Below are positions 8,538 to 16,917 of a stretch of DNA of 55,286 nucleotides, piece by piece. The translations under genes and the position numbers were made by a program. Position 1 is the stretch's first letter. Every line of letters begins with the position of its first letter. The notes under the pieces were generated by a model. That model did not search any database and was not told where the DNA came from. It was given only the letters and a program-made list of their open reading frames with translations. The stretch is from CAITNM01 sp964446295 (GTDB taxonomy: Bacteria; Pseudomonadota; Alphaproteobacteria; Paracaedibacterales; CAITNM01), in NCBI GenBank assembly GCA_964446295.1, contig CAYUNR010000001.1, positions 1 through 55,286 of the forward strand. The letters are read 5' to 3'.

Positions 8538-9632
8538 CTACTCCACTGGCCTATACCAAATATCAGAAAGCGCAGGTGCACTAACAGCAACAAGCTCAGC
8601 TCCACCGAACACCCCACCTGCATTCCCCAATGTTTGGTGCTCTCCACTCATCTGACCTGTATACCCATCATGCGGAAACCATAATGGCCTTGGGAAAGTT
8701 CTAACATCGTGCTCACTAACTGCTAGTTTCCAGGTACTCGGATCACGATTATCAAGCGGAAAGCGATCATGACTATGTGCTGGAGGGTGTATATAGTACT
8801 TTCGCTGCGCATATGCCATATCGCAAGGTTTCCAAACAGACACGCCAGAAATGAGTTTTTTCGTCATTAGACCAGCCATTAAAGGCGTTGGCCTAGTAAT
8901 CATATGTGATTGAACACCACTACCATAAATTTGAGCTACAGCAACCACCGCAGATGCATGCTGCTGCATGGCCATTTCTTTATGTGGCATAGCTTCCGGA
9001 AGACAGAACAGATAATTCCTTGAAATTCCAACATGAGAAGTAAACGGACAGCCATGCTTAGCGAATCCACTCATAACTATTTCAATATCGTCGTTATTAA
9101 TACTATTGGTTCTGGGGTCTTTGCGCGTAGAGTATGACATCCAAATATCGTACGGAAACGTCTCTTGCACTTCATCTAAAAAATGTAAAATCTCAGGATC
9201 ATTACTTCCTTCAAATACGCTTCTTATTGCTTCCGTTTTTTTAATTATTTCAGGTGTTTCTTCTGTCATTCCAACAAAAACAAGTGTTGGAAATAGCATC
9301 ATAGAGCCTATGAGAGGGTCTAACCCATCAGAAATTTTTTCCGAAAGTCCAAGACCTGAGGTTTCACTATCTTTTAAGGCCGCACCTTCCTTTTGTTGTC
9401 TTACGTAATCTCCCCAAAATTTGAAGTTACGGAATGTTAATTTTTCATAGGTGAAGAAAACTCGATCTTCTTTTATAGTCCCGGCGGAATCTGTGTATTT
9501 TAAGGGCTTACTACATACATACTTATTTTCTGCAACCAATTCTGGTGTGCTACCTGCGGATTCATCAAAAGCAGCTGCGTTTATAGTAGTAAACGCAAAC
9601 ATTGTTACTAATAAACTTAATACTAATTTCAT
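8538..9632 (-). CDS. Secreted protein of unknown function (364 aa)
   Basis: No family recognised. A clear signal peptide occupies residues 1-20 (MKLVLSLLVTMFAF...INAAA). The mature protein has several cysteines, a histidine-rich stretch near residue 300 (HPPAHSHDRF) and a C-terminal Gly-rich segment. The central part contains alternating helices and short strands. The His and Cys content could suggest metal binding or an enzyme, but no known motif is present. It stands alone between 8385-8537 and 9633-9766, both AT-rich with no gene. Confidence 0.75.
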   Translation of the reverse strand: MKLVLSLLVTMFAFTTINAAAFDESAGSTPELVAENKYVCSKPLKYTDSAGTIKEDRVFFTYEKLTFRNFKFWGDYVRQQKEGAALKDSETSGLGLSEKISDGLDPLIGSMMLFPTLVFVGMTEETPEIIKKTEAIRSVFEGSNDPEILHFLDEVQETFPYDIWMSYSTRKDPRTNSINNDDIEIVMSGFAKHGCPFTSHVGISRNYLFCLPEAMPHKEMAMQQHASAVVAVAQIYGSGVQSHMITRPTPLMAGLMTKKLISGVSVWKPCDMAYAQRKYYIHPPAHSHDRFPLDNRDPSTWKLAVSEHDVRTFPRPLWFPHDGYTGQMSGEHQTLGNAGGVFGGAELVAVSAPALSDIWYRPVE

Positions 9633-9766
9633 GACATTCTTAAAAGTTAGTTGTTGATTTTATATGTAGTAATTCTGCAATAAAAATACAAGCAAGTCAT
9701 GTAGTAACATCACATGATAGTATCAAATGATACTATCATGTTTGTTTTTTGCTGAATTAACGCAGT

Positions 9767-10960
9767 TCAGCCACCAAAAAGGTTTTGCAGCTCACTAGCA
9801 ATAACCCATAATCCATATACTACGATTGCGGTAAGAATGATCGGATTTTTCAAAATGGGGTACCAGTATTTAAGGGGCGCTTCTGCACGATTCGCACACC
9901 TTAAAAGGTACATAGGCAGCAATAACGCCATAAAGCTTAAAATCATGCCTGCAAAGCTAAGGGCTTTAATGAAAGCATTTGGCACAAGAATAGCAATACC
10001 CAATGCTGGAACTAACGCGCCCACAACTGCAACCCAGTGATTATTCAAAATGGGATGCTTCGTTTTTAGGGCATCAATCAACCCCAAAGACACCCCAATG
10101 GTTGACGTTAAAACGGCAAAAAACCCAATTGCCCAGGTTAAGTGATGCATAATTGGTGACCCACTAATGTGACAAAGGGCCTGCAATATTTCACCAACCT
10201 CTACGCTTGAAAAAGCCATTTTCTCAAACAAAACAGGATTATGGGAATGGATAAGACTACACACAACCGTGGTCCACGCAATGTACGCAAGCAGCGGCAC
10301 CAAACTTCCCCAGAAAAAGGCTCTTTTTAACATGATAGGATCATTATTTGTATAATTCGTCACGGTGTGGAAAATCACCTGAAATCCGAAAGACGTGAAC
10401 ACTACAGGAATAGCCAAGCTCATGTCTTTTAGCACAAGGTTTTCTTGCGGCATGGTTGGTAGGTTAGCAAAATCTAAATACCAAAATACCACCAATAAAA
10501 TAATACCAGTAACAGAAATTTTGCCTAAGAAAAAGAAGCGGTTTAAAAGGTCAACTTTTTGAATAGAACACAGCATTACCAAGCCAAGGCACCCGGCGTA
10601 AATGCAAGCAGCCTGGTTAAATGATAAAGGCGATCCGTCGAAGCTAATAAGCGTAGATGCACCACCGTAAATATAGGCACACAGCAACGAATAGCACAGC
10701 AACAGTAAGCTTGTTGACCCAGCAACATATGCTTTTTTTCCGCTATAATGCAAGCTTAAGGCACCAAGCGGTAACCCCTTCCCTGCCCTTAAATTGAGCT
10801 CCAAATTTAGTAACGCTGAAAAATAGCAAATCGCCCAAGTTCCTATCATAAGAAGCGATCCCAAAAACAATCCTGATTTTGCAAGTGTAATGGGAAGAGC
10901 AATCATGCCTGCGCCAATAGCAGTGCCAGCAATGAGGCAAATACAGCCAAGTAGTTTCAT
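9767..10960 (-). CDS. Aromatic amino acid permease (HAAAP family, TyrP/Mtr-like)
   Basis: Proton-coupled importer of the hydroxy/aromatic amino acid permease family. The signature IAGTAIGAGMIALP in the first membrane segment is diagnostic of TyrP, Mtr and TnaB. Around eleven hydrophobic segments span the 397 residues, the family norm. The segment PVVFTSFGFQVIFHTVTNY matches the conserved region after membrane segment 5. Tyrosine or tryptophan is the likely substrate, but the family also includes serine/threonine carriers. An HPPD gene for tyrosine breakdown lies about 9 kb away, which would fit tyrosine import; that link is inference. Confidence 0.9.
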   Translation of the reverse strand: MKLLGCICLIAGTAIGAGMIALPITLAKSGLFLGSLLMIGTWAICYFSALLNLELNLRAGKGLPLGALSLHYSGKKAYVAGSTSLLLLCYSLLCAYIYGGASTLISFDGSPLSFNQAACIYAGCLGLVMLCSIQKVDLLNRFFFLGKISVTGIILLVVFWYLDFANLPTMPQENLVLKDMSLAIPVVFTSFGFQVIFHTVTNYTNNDPIMLKRAFFWGSLVPLLAYIAWTTVVCSLIHSHNPVLFEKMAFSSVEVGEILQALCHISGSPIMHHLTWAIGFFAVLTSTIGVSLGLIDALKTKHPILNNHWVAVVGALVPALGIAILVPNAFIKALSFAGMILSFMALLLPMYLLRCANRAEAPLKYWYPILKNPIILTAIVVYGLWVIASELQNLFGG

Positions 10961-11042
10961 TAAAATGTCTCCGACTTAAATTTTGTGACGCTAAATGGTT
11001 TTAACATCACCTATAATTTATGCGCTGAGAGGCCGTTCTTTG

Positions 11043-12119
11043 TCAAAAATTAACCGCATATATTTTATAAAAAGTTTCAAGCGTTCTAGGTTGGGTCATT
11101 TTTCCAGCAAACGATTCTTTGAAGGAATCCCATTGGTCAGGTGTTATTCGATACACACTCCAGCCTCTGCCTAATAGAACTGCATCGCGCATTCTGTCTA
11201 AATGCCTTCTAAAACATTGAGAAGTAAGTGAATCTCTTTTGAAATGGTGCAGGCCATCCATATCAACCACAATTTTGGATGATGTATTCGCTATATCAAG
11301 GTGAACATCTAAGTCATTGTATCTCACCTCGCATGCAAAACCTGGCTCAAAACGCTTTAAAAAATGCGCCAATTCTGATTGCACACCACTTGTTTTAACG
11401 CAATAAGAAGCTGTTTTTTGATAGCTTTCAAGCGCACTGATCATGCATTCCTTTAATGGCACTGCCTTTCCTCTGACCTCAGTTAAATAGGGTTTTAAAA
11501 ACAATAGATTGTGATAATCGCAATCACTGGGAAGTGTTTTTATGTGCGGCAAAATTGAGACAAAAAGTTCATAAGCGTGCCCTTCCGGTAAAGCCGATAG
11601 ATGCTTAAGGGTTGAAACAATCAATGCGGAACTAAAATCGTCACTATGCTTACAGGTATGCCTATCAAGTTTTTTGAAAAATGTTTTTGGAACGCTGTAC
11701 CCACATTCAGCAACACATGACCATAAGCGACTTGTGTCTTCTGAGTTTAAGCTATCAATTTGAAATTCTAGTAGAAAAAAAAGGCTTTCATAAGCTTCTT
11801 TTAAAGTAGGAGTCAAAAAATGTAGACGCTTTAAGTTGCAAGCAGTTTTTAGTAATTGATGTGTATCCATCCACAACATAAGCTGAGAAATTTCTGGAAA
11901 CTTACCATCTATTGTAGCAACAACACTTCGTTCAAAAAAATCAGGATCATTAGCGAATTGATCAAATTTCCTCCACAAATGTGCGGAAGGTCTTGCCGCA
12001 GTGGAAATATCGCCCATTCGACATGACGCTGACTCTAAATCAAGCGAAAGATGAGAAGATGATGCCGCACAAACGGTGCCAAGAACACCTAAGAAAAGGC
12101 CAAGAAGAAGTGTTTTCAT
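11043..12119 (-). CDS. Secreted helical protein with C-terminal RAP-like domain
   Basis: A signal peptide (residues 1-19) is followed by about 240 mostly helical residues with FASTK/OPR-like spacing of hydrophobic positions. Residues about 268-332 resemble a RAP domain: DVHLDIANTSSKIVVDMDG, then HHF, a basic helix with conserved Arg/Leu pattern, GWSVYRITPDQWDSF. RAP domains adopt a restriction-endonuclease-like fold and are found at the C-terminus of eukaryotic organellar RNA-binding proteins; bacterial examples are few. A secreted copy is unusual. Alternative: an unrelated PD-(D/E)XK or DUF559-like nuclease domain, which has the same strand-helix pattern. The domain call comes from reading the motif only. 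Confidence 0.6.
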   Translation of the reverse strand: MKTLLLGLFLGVLGTVCAASSSHLSLDLESASCRMGDISTAARPSAHLWRKFDQFANDPDFFERSVVATIDGKFPEISQLMLWMDTHQLLKTACNLKRLHFLTPTLKEAYESLFFLLEFQIDSLNSEDTSRLWSCVAECGYSVPKTFFKKLDRHTCKHSDDFSSALIVSTLKHLSALPEGHAYELFVSILPHIKTLPSDCDYHNLLFLKPYLTEVRGKAVPLKECMISALESYQKTASYCVKTSGVQSELAHFLKRFEPGFACEVRYNDLDVHLDIANTSSKIVVDMDGLHHFKRDSLTSQCFRRHLDRMRDAVLLGRGWSVYRITPDQWDSFKESFAGKMTQPRTLETFYKIYAVNF

Positions 12120-12244
12120 GTGAATTTACTCTTCAGCTTCTATCTTCAATTGTGTCAAACAAAAGTTAATATTTCTAAAATATGCATTTTTATTTTAATT
12201 TTAAGACTTAATTTTATGGTGTCGAAACGCGGAGGACTCATGCT

Positions 12245-12916
12245 ATGATACAAATCATGAGCCAAAGCCACTTAATATTTAAAAATCTGGAAGCAGGTTA
12301 CCACCCAGATAGCCCCGTTCTCAGCAATGTCAATTTTTCGATTGCTGCGGGTGAGTACTGCGCCGTAATAGGGTCAAATGGTTCAGGAAAATCTACACTT
12401 TTAAAATTGGTAGCAGGACTTTTAGCGCCCCTTAGGGGTAATGTGCAAAACTCTTTTAAGGCACTTGCTTACCTGCCACAAAATGGTTCTTTCAATAGAA
12501 CATTTCCTATTTCAATTGCAGATGTTTTAAAAATGAGTCGCTACGTTAATACAAGCGATACTTGCGATGCTGCTGCATTGCAAAGCGCCCTTAATACCGT
12601 AAAACTAGCTGTTTCGTTAGACTGCCCCATTCAAAATTTAAGTGGAGGCCAATTTCAACGGGTATTATTCGCAAGGCTTTTATTACAAAACCCTGATTTA
12701 CTGCTACTCGATGAACCGTTTAACGGCATTGACGAAGAAACTATTCACGACCTAGCAGGGGTTTTAAGCAACCTGCACAAAAAAGGCAAAACCATTCTAC
12801 TTGCTATTCACGACTGGCATTTTGTGAACACGTTCGTGCCAACAATACTTGATGTTAAAAATAGCGGCACAACTCTGCGGCGCAATGAAAGTTTGGGTGG
12901 GCAGCACCATGTTTAG
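12245..12916 (+). CDS. znuC: Zinc ABC transporter ATPase ZnuC
   Basis: ATPase subunit of a cluster-9 metal importer. Walker A GSNGSGKST at about residue 46, signature LSGGQFQR near 132, Walker B LLLLDEPFNGID near 154 and the switch histidine in AIHDW are all present in 223 residues. GGAGG at 12231-12235 lies nine bases before ATG 12245, which decides this start over the ATG 12 bases later. The reading frame overlaps znuB by eight bases. The substrate-binding protein gene is not here but at 29801. Metal is assigned as zinc from the family and the neighbouring permease; manganese cannot be excluded. Confidence 0.92.
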   Translation: MIQIMSQSHLIFKNLEAGYHPDSPVLSNVNFSIAAGEYCAVIGSNGSGKSTLLKLVAGLLAPLRGNVQNSFKALAYLPQNGSFNRTFPISIADVLKMSRYVNTSDTCDAAALQSALNTVKLAVSLDCPIQNLSGGQFQRVLFARLLLQNPDLLLLDEPFNGIDEETIHDLAGVLSNLHKKGKTILLAIHDWHFVNTFVPTILDVKNSGTTLRRNESLGGQHHV

Positions 12917-13760
12917 CACCTTGTGGAACCTTTTCATTTTGCCATTTGTTGAATATGCATTCATGCAAAAGGCATTACTTAGCTGTGTGTTGCTGTGCAT
13001 ATCAGCCGTGCCCTTGGGCGTGTTTTTACTACTTCGCGGCCTAAGCCTGGTGGGCGATAGTTTGGCTCACGGCATACTACCCGGCATTGCATTGGCTGCC
13101 ATTTTCTTTGGAATGGCACCAGTACCGCTATTCATTGGCGGAATTGCCGCAGGATTAATTGTGGCTTTTATTTCAAACCAATTAAGCACTAGATCGATTA
13201 TCCCCGAAGAAGCTAGCTTCACCGTTATTTACAGCCTATCACTTGCCTTGGGTGTACTCATTTTATTCCACCATGGCACCAACACCAATGTCATGCATTT
13301 ATTGTTCGGCAGCGTGTTAGGCATTGATTCAGTAACCCTTTCATTAATAGCCGGCGTTTGCGTACTCACCACCCTATTCCTGGGTAAGTTTCGCAAATTG
13401 CTTTTAATGTATTGCTTTGACCCCCTCCTCTTTCAAGTGGCTGGTTATCATCACAAGATATTAATGTTTAGTTTTTTCGCCTTGGTAGTTAGCAACTTGG
13501 TGGCCAGTTACCAAGCAATTGGAACATTGTTAGCACTAGGGTTAATGATGCTTCCCGCCATTACCGGCAGAATTTTATGTGGCCATTACCGCCAAATATT
13601 TAAAGTAAGCTCTCTGCTGGGCATTTTTGGCTGCTACGCAGGGTTGTTGTTGTCATACCATATTGACTGGCCTTCAGGCCCTTCGATTATTTTATGCTTA
13701 GGTGTGCAATGCCTAGCAGCCTATGGATTTAAGCAAAAGAGTAAGTCCTCACACATTTAA
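12909..13760 (+). CDS. znuB: Zinc ABC transporter permease ZnuB
   Basis: Membrane subunit of the ABC-3 family. The protein has eight or so hydrophobic segments; SLVGDSLAHGILPG is the conserved loop after the second segment, and LLALGLMMLPA the conserved late segment. Start ATG 12909 gives 283 residues and overlaps znuC by eight bases; the frame is open further upstream but inside znuC. Its last codons (LGVQCLAAYGFK) are repeated, with synonymous differences, in a fragment at 15303-15359, which shows a past rearrangement downstream. A strong terminator follows at 13858. Confidence 0.93.
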   Translation: MFSTLWNLFILPFVEYAFMQKALLSCVLLCISAVPLGVFLLLRGLSLVGDSLAHGILPGIALAAIFFGMAPVPLFIGGIAAGLIVAFISNQLSTRSIIPEEASFTVIYSLSLALGVLILFHHGTNTNVMHLLFGSVLGIDSVTLSLIAGVCVLTTLFLGKFRKLLLMYCFDPLLFQVAGYHHKILMFSFFALVVSNLVASYQAIGTLLALGLMMLPAITGRILCGHYRQIFKVSSLLGIFGCYAGLLLSYHIDWPSGPSIILCLGVQCLAAYGFKQKSKSSHI

Positions 13761-13857
13761 TTATTTGTTTATAGTAAATAGTAACAGGTGGTTGTAGCGC
13801 TAGCAGAAAGCTTAGTGCTTTACGGACAAAAACAACTAATCAGGTGCAATAAGCGAA

Positions 13858-13896
13858 GGACTTTCTAGATTTCTTCCAGAAAGTCCTTTGATTTTT
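13858..13896. terminator. Intrinsic terminator after znuB
   Basis: A 9-bp perfect stem GGACTTTCT/AGAAAGTCC (13858-13866 and 13878-13886) is followed by TTTGATTTTT. It ends the znuCB unit and lies just before the 3' end of the convergent gene at 13914. Confidence 0.8.
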
Positions 13897-13913
13897 ATAA
13901 GCTCTTTGTTGAA

Positions 13914-14294
13914 TTAGCCATTTGTTTGTGTCACACCGCAAACAAGTGCCGATCCATCACTTTTAGACTTAAACACAACTTTAGCTTTACAGCCACAGAG
14001 GACGCATTCGTTACTTGTCAAAGGAACAGCATTAGGGCCACCAACAGTAGTTCCCTGGACTGAAAAAGTAGTCCCCTCAAGCTTTTTTTCATCCAAAGTT
14101 ATAGTAATCTCTTCATCTGGTTGAACAATTTGCGTAACAATAAACGGAGTAGTAGCGCTCTTGTTCTCTTTAGCCCTTACTGTAACGCTCACAGTGACCT
14201 TGGCGTTATTCTTTACCTTCAATTCACCTGCACATAAAGGACTTAACAAGACACCTGCAATAACGACTGATTTAAATATTCCTTTCAAGTTCAT
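13914..14294 (-). CDS. Small secreted beta-rich protein (126 aa)
   Basis: No family recognised. Residues 1-23 are a signal peptide ending in LCAG. The mature protein of about 100 residues is made of alternating hydrophobic positions typical of a beta sandwich. Four cysteines (CVLCGC and a later C near residue 119) could form disulfides in the periplasm or bind a metal. An AGGAG-like site precedes the ATG. It may be a small envelope or exported protein; nothing shows its partner. Confidence 0.7.
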   Translation of the reverse strand: MNLKGIFKSVVIAGVLLSPLCAGELKVKNNAKVTVSVTVRAKENKSATTPFIVTQIVQPDEEITITLDEKKLEGTTFSVQGTTVGGPNAVPLTSNECVLCGCKAKVVFKSKSDGSALVCGVTQTNG

Positions 14295-14781
14295 AATACT
14301 CTCCTATTAAATTAAGTAAGTTCACGTCGTCATGTTGTTTTTTTTAAGAAGGTAGGTCTACGTAAAAAAAAAGTGAACTTCGTCTAAAAAAGAAAATAAG
14401 CATGCAGGTATGGTTGGTAAAAACCACTATTAACTACTTAAAATAAAAGATTATATGCGCCATAAAGTGATTTCCAAGAACTCTCAAGTAAGTGAAATAA
14501 ATTTATAGGAAATTTAGCTAAAATTTTATATTGAACATTGTTTTAAATGGGCCTAAAAGGTTAACTAAGAAGTCGAAAAAGCAACTGAGAGGGCATAGTC
14601 TAAAAATATTCCAACCTAAGTGGCAGAGGTTAGCCGCTATTTTTAATTTGCAAAACGTTTAGGAGACATAAGACATGGAATCAGATTTACTTAAATTGAT
14701 TTATATCGTTGAATTAGCTGGGTTTTTGTTATGTTCTGTATCTCCCCGCAAGAGCGATTAGAAAACAAAAGTTAAGTTATG
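14295..14781. other. Gene-poor stretch
   Basis: This AT-rich 487-bp stretch contains runs of A and T near 14336-14390 upstream of the small secreted protein, and one possible 28-codon frame at 14675-14761 described separately. No RNA gene, palindrome family member or longer gene remnant could be recognised. Confidence 0.5.
14675..14761 (+). CDS. Possible 28-residue membrane peptide or gene remnant
   Basis: ATG 14675 is preceded by AGGAG (14661-14665) at a spacing of nine bases, which is better than the sites of many real genes here. The frame gives 28 residues with one hydrophobic segment (LIYIVELAGFLLCSV) and a short basic end before TAG. It could be a small membrane protein or the start of a lost gene. 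Only the ribosome-binding site and hydrophobic segment support it. Confidence 0.25.
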   Translation: MESDLLKLIYIVELAGFLLCSVSPRKSD

Positions 14782-15153
14782 TTATTCTTCCAGGACAGGA
14801 AGTCTGGCTAAAACGTTTTCCTTTAAATTTTGAGGTCTTTCTGCTTTTTTGACGATTCCATCCAACTTTGAAACATAAAGTGAAGCACATTCTAAAATCT
14901 CTTTTTCGTGTTCGTCAGTTCTTAAATCCCCAAATAAATAACTAACTTTGCCTTTTGATGCAAACCCAACTGAACAAGACCTTTTACAAGCATTCATACA
15001 TGAAATAGGTTTAAGTGAAAGTACGTTTTTTAAATCAGCCTCTTGCTGAAGTAAGTGTTCAAGATTTCCCAATAAAACCACCCCAGAGTTTTCATCACCT
15101 TGATTTGTTTCTAAGTTGCATTTCACACAGACATAAAGAAAATGTTTATTCAT
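14782..15153 (-). CDS. DUF1636 predicted metal-binding protein
   Basis: A 123-residue thioredoxin-like ferredoxin relative of the DUF1636 family. Features seen: CVKCN near the start, the conserved cysteine cluster CMNACKRSC around residue 55, VSYLFGDLRTDE, and the ending ENVLARLPVLEE that matches the family's ARVP end. These cysteines would bind a metal or iron-sulfur cluster. The family is often found near cobalamin or CobW-type metal genes. Here the only metal genes nearby are znuCB. ATG 15153 is chosen because GAGG lies five bases upstream; a GTG two codons earlier overlaps that site. Confidence 0.8.
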   Translation of the reverse strand: MNKHFLYVCVKCNLETNQGDENSGVVLLGNLEHLLQQEADLKNVLSLKPISCMNACKRSCSVGFASKGKVSYLFGDLRTDEHEKEILECASLYVSKLDGIVKKAERPQNLKENVLARLPVLEE

Positions 15154-15256
15154 AATCACCTCGACACTCCAGAAGCCTAACTTTAGCTTAAGTTATGTTT
15201 CGATGGTAAGATCTTTTTCTGGGGTAGTATCAATTAGCTAAATAAAAAATTGTATT

Positions 15257-15305
15257 CCTACCGCATGCTCTTAACGACCGCGGTCACTCCATGAACAATA
15301 TGCTG
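15257..15305 (-). pseudogene. Copy of the 3' end of marC
   Basis: These 49 bases are identical to 16917-16965, the last codons and stop of marC, in the same orientation. The rest of the gene is missing: identity stops at 15305, where the sequence changes to a znuB tail. It is one half of a rearrangement junction. Confidence 0.85.
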
Positions 15306-15359
15306 GGCGTGCAATGCTTAGCTGCCTATGGGTTTAAGCGCAGTGAGCGAAAAATCTAA
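15303..15359 (+). pseudogene. Copy of the 3' end of znuB
   Basis: The frame from 15303 reads LGVQCLAAYGFKRSERKI and a stop. Its first twelve residues match the C-terminus of znuB (near 13700) exactly, although the DNA differs at several third codon positions (for example TTA GCT against CTA GCA). So it is an older or foreign znuB end, not a recent copy of the resident gene. The shared bases ATGCT at the join with the marC fragment could be the microhomology used. Confidence 0.8.
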
Positions 15360-15453
15360 AAAACCAGCAATATCGTAATTAAATTACGAAGCTATCGCAA
15401 AATCATAAAAATATGGTAACATCCACAACACAATTAAAGACTATGAAAAATTC

Positions 15454-16056
15454 ATGAAAATAAATTATTTACTCATCGCCATGACTTTGATTATAGCAGG
15501 TTGCGCACAATCCAGACTAGATTTTAAAGAAGAGCCATTAACAGGACAAAAATACTGCGTTGCCAGCAATAAGCTTATTGCTTCAAAAAATAGTGAATCC
15601 GCAGATTTTAGTTTAAAATACACAAAAGATGATTCTTTAAAAAAGGCACCTCTTAGAGCAACTTTAGGTGTGTTTCAAAAAGGCAGAGAATATAATATCA
15701 ACCCCCATGAATCGCTCAAGCTAATTATAGACGGTGTTTCCTACAATCTAGACATCACAAATTCTTTTCAAAATCCACTTGAAGTAGTTACCCAAAATCC
15801 TATTTTTTTACCTGGCGGAACTCTTATGCTTGGCTCTGTAAAAGAGTTAACAAGCAGAACAATGTTATTTTTTCTTTCTCTAGATTACCTATCAAAAATG
15901 ATAACTGCGAAAAGAGTAGAGTTTGAAATTTCTGCACCATCTACGAGAAATTCTCCTAATTCACAGGGATATCCAATCCTGTTGGAGCTCAACCCCGAAT
16001 CCATAGCTTTTCTTAAAGATTTTCAAGATAAATGCGTAAATAATTTTCCTAATTAA
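15454..16056 (+). CDS. Lipoprotein of unknown function (200 aa)
   Basis: A lipoprotein signal peptide is clear: MKINYLLIAMTLIIAGC, with Cys17 as the lipidation site. The mature part is about 180 residues of mixed strands with a Pro/Gly loop (FLPGGTLMLGS), and no known domain. The sequence NPHESLKLIIDGVSYNLDI suggests a beta sandwich. It is followed 14 bp later by a second lipoprotein gene, so the two are probably cotranscribed. Both lie inside the region bounded by the duplicated znuB and marC ends. Confidence 0.75.
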   Translation: MKINYLLIAMTLIIAGCAQSRLDFKEEPLTGQKYCVASNKLIASKNSESADFSLKYTKDDSLKKAPLRATLGVFQKGREYNINPHESLKLIIDGVSYNLDITNSFQNPLEVVTQNPIFLPGGTLMLGSVKELTSRTMLFFLSLDYLSKMITAKRVEFEISAPSTRNSPNSQGYPILLELNPESIAFLKDFQDKCVNNFPN

Positions 16057-16070
16057 TTTGGAGTAGACAA

Positions 16071-16832
16071 ATGAAAATATCACAAAATTTAGTATTAATT
16101 TCCCTATGCACAATAGTTTTTTCAGGTTGCGCAGCAAAAAGAGAGATTGTTTCCTTGCCTGAGTCTGTTCAAAAAGAAATCAAAAGCACTGATGTTTATA
16201 TCGAGAAATGCGAGCAGAAAGTAAAGGCTGACATAGAAAGCTCAAATATGAGTAAATATGCTGGTGGAGGTTTGCTATTTGCTCTGGTTGATTGTGCTGT
16301 TATGTCTCACCGTGATAATTGCGCAGATGACGCGTTAACATGTGTTCAAAAAGAAATTGTAACATTTGATTTCCAAGAAAAATTCAGTAAAAAAATTGAA
16401 CGTAAGCTACAAGACACAAATTGGCTGCACATACAAAAAATCAATCATATAACAGGCATTAATGACGAAGCTCATCAGGAAATTTTCAAAAAAGCCAATA
16501 CAGATTGCGTTCTCACAAGTAAATTTATATATAGGCTTAACCCAGAATTAAACGTTCTAAGAGGGACATTATACTTAACGCTTTATCCAACTAGCGAAAA
16601 AATTAAAAAAATGGTCAATGCTACTGATTCTTTAGAAACGCCTATATTCAAATTTCACATTGCAGCAACTCAGTCACTACCAGAAGCAACCAAGGAAATT
16701 GAAGAAAATGCGAAACTTTGGGCACAAAACAATGGAGCATTCTTAAAGCAATCACTTGAAAATATTTTTAACCAAGTATTTGACAACTTAGATAAGATTC
16801 TTAATACGCCAAATCACTTGCCCGGAGAATAA
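16071..16832 (+). CDS. Lipoprotein of unknown function (253 aa)
   Basis: Signal peptide ending in VFSGC (Cys20 as lipidation site). TTTGGAG lies seven bases before the ATG. The mature protein begins with a helical region, contains a Gly-rich hydrophobic stretch (KYAGGGLLFALVDCAV) and a cysteine-containing segment (DNCADDALTC), and then strands and helices ending in a long amphipathic helix. This layout is reminiscent of outer-membrane-linked accessory lipoproteins, but no family is assigned. Second gene of a two-gene lipoprotein unit. Confidence 0.75.
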   Translation: MKISQNLVLISLCTIVFSGCAAKREIVSLPESVQKEIKSTDVYIEKCEQKVKADIESSNMSKYAGGGLLFALVDCAVMSHRDNCADDALTCVQKEIVTFDFQEKFSKKIERKLQDTNWLHIQKINHITGINDEAHQEIFKKANTDCVLTSKFIYRLNPELNVLRGTLYLTLYPTSEKIKKMVNATDSLETPIFKFHIAATQSLPEATKEIEENAKLWAQNNGAFLKQSLENIFNQVFDNLDKILNTPNHLPGE

Positions 16833-16858
16833 TTCGGAGAGGGATTGCGCCCATAAAC

Positions 16859-16898
16859 CGTCATCCTGAGCCCTCGTCAGAGGGCGTCGGGATCCAGT
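16859..16898. repeat. Short palindromic intergenic repeat, copy B1
   Basis: The core GCCCTCGTCAGAGGGC forms a hairpin; the flanks CGTCATCCTGA and GGGATCCAGT are shared with the copy at 41596-41634 and, in reverse, with 25981. It lies between the second lipoprotein gene and marC, and could serve as a terminator-like structure for either. Confidence 0.75.
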
Positions 16899-16917
16899 GA
16901 GTGTTATCTATATCACC

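Noticed and set aside
12245..12258. Palindrome ATGAT-N4-ATCAT at the start of znuC as a possible Zur operator
   Set aside because: It lies within the coding start and does not match the alphaproteobacterial Zur box well; no similar site was seen before znuA.
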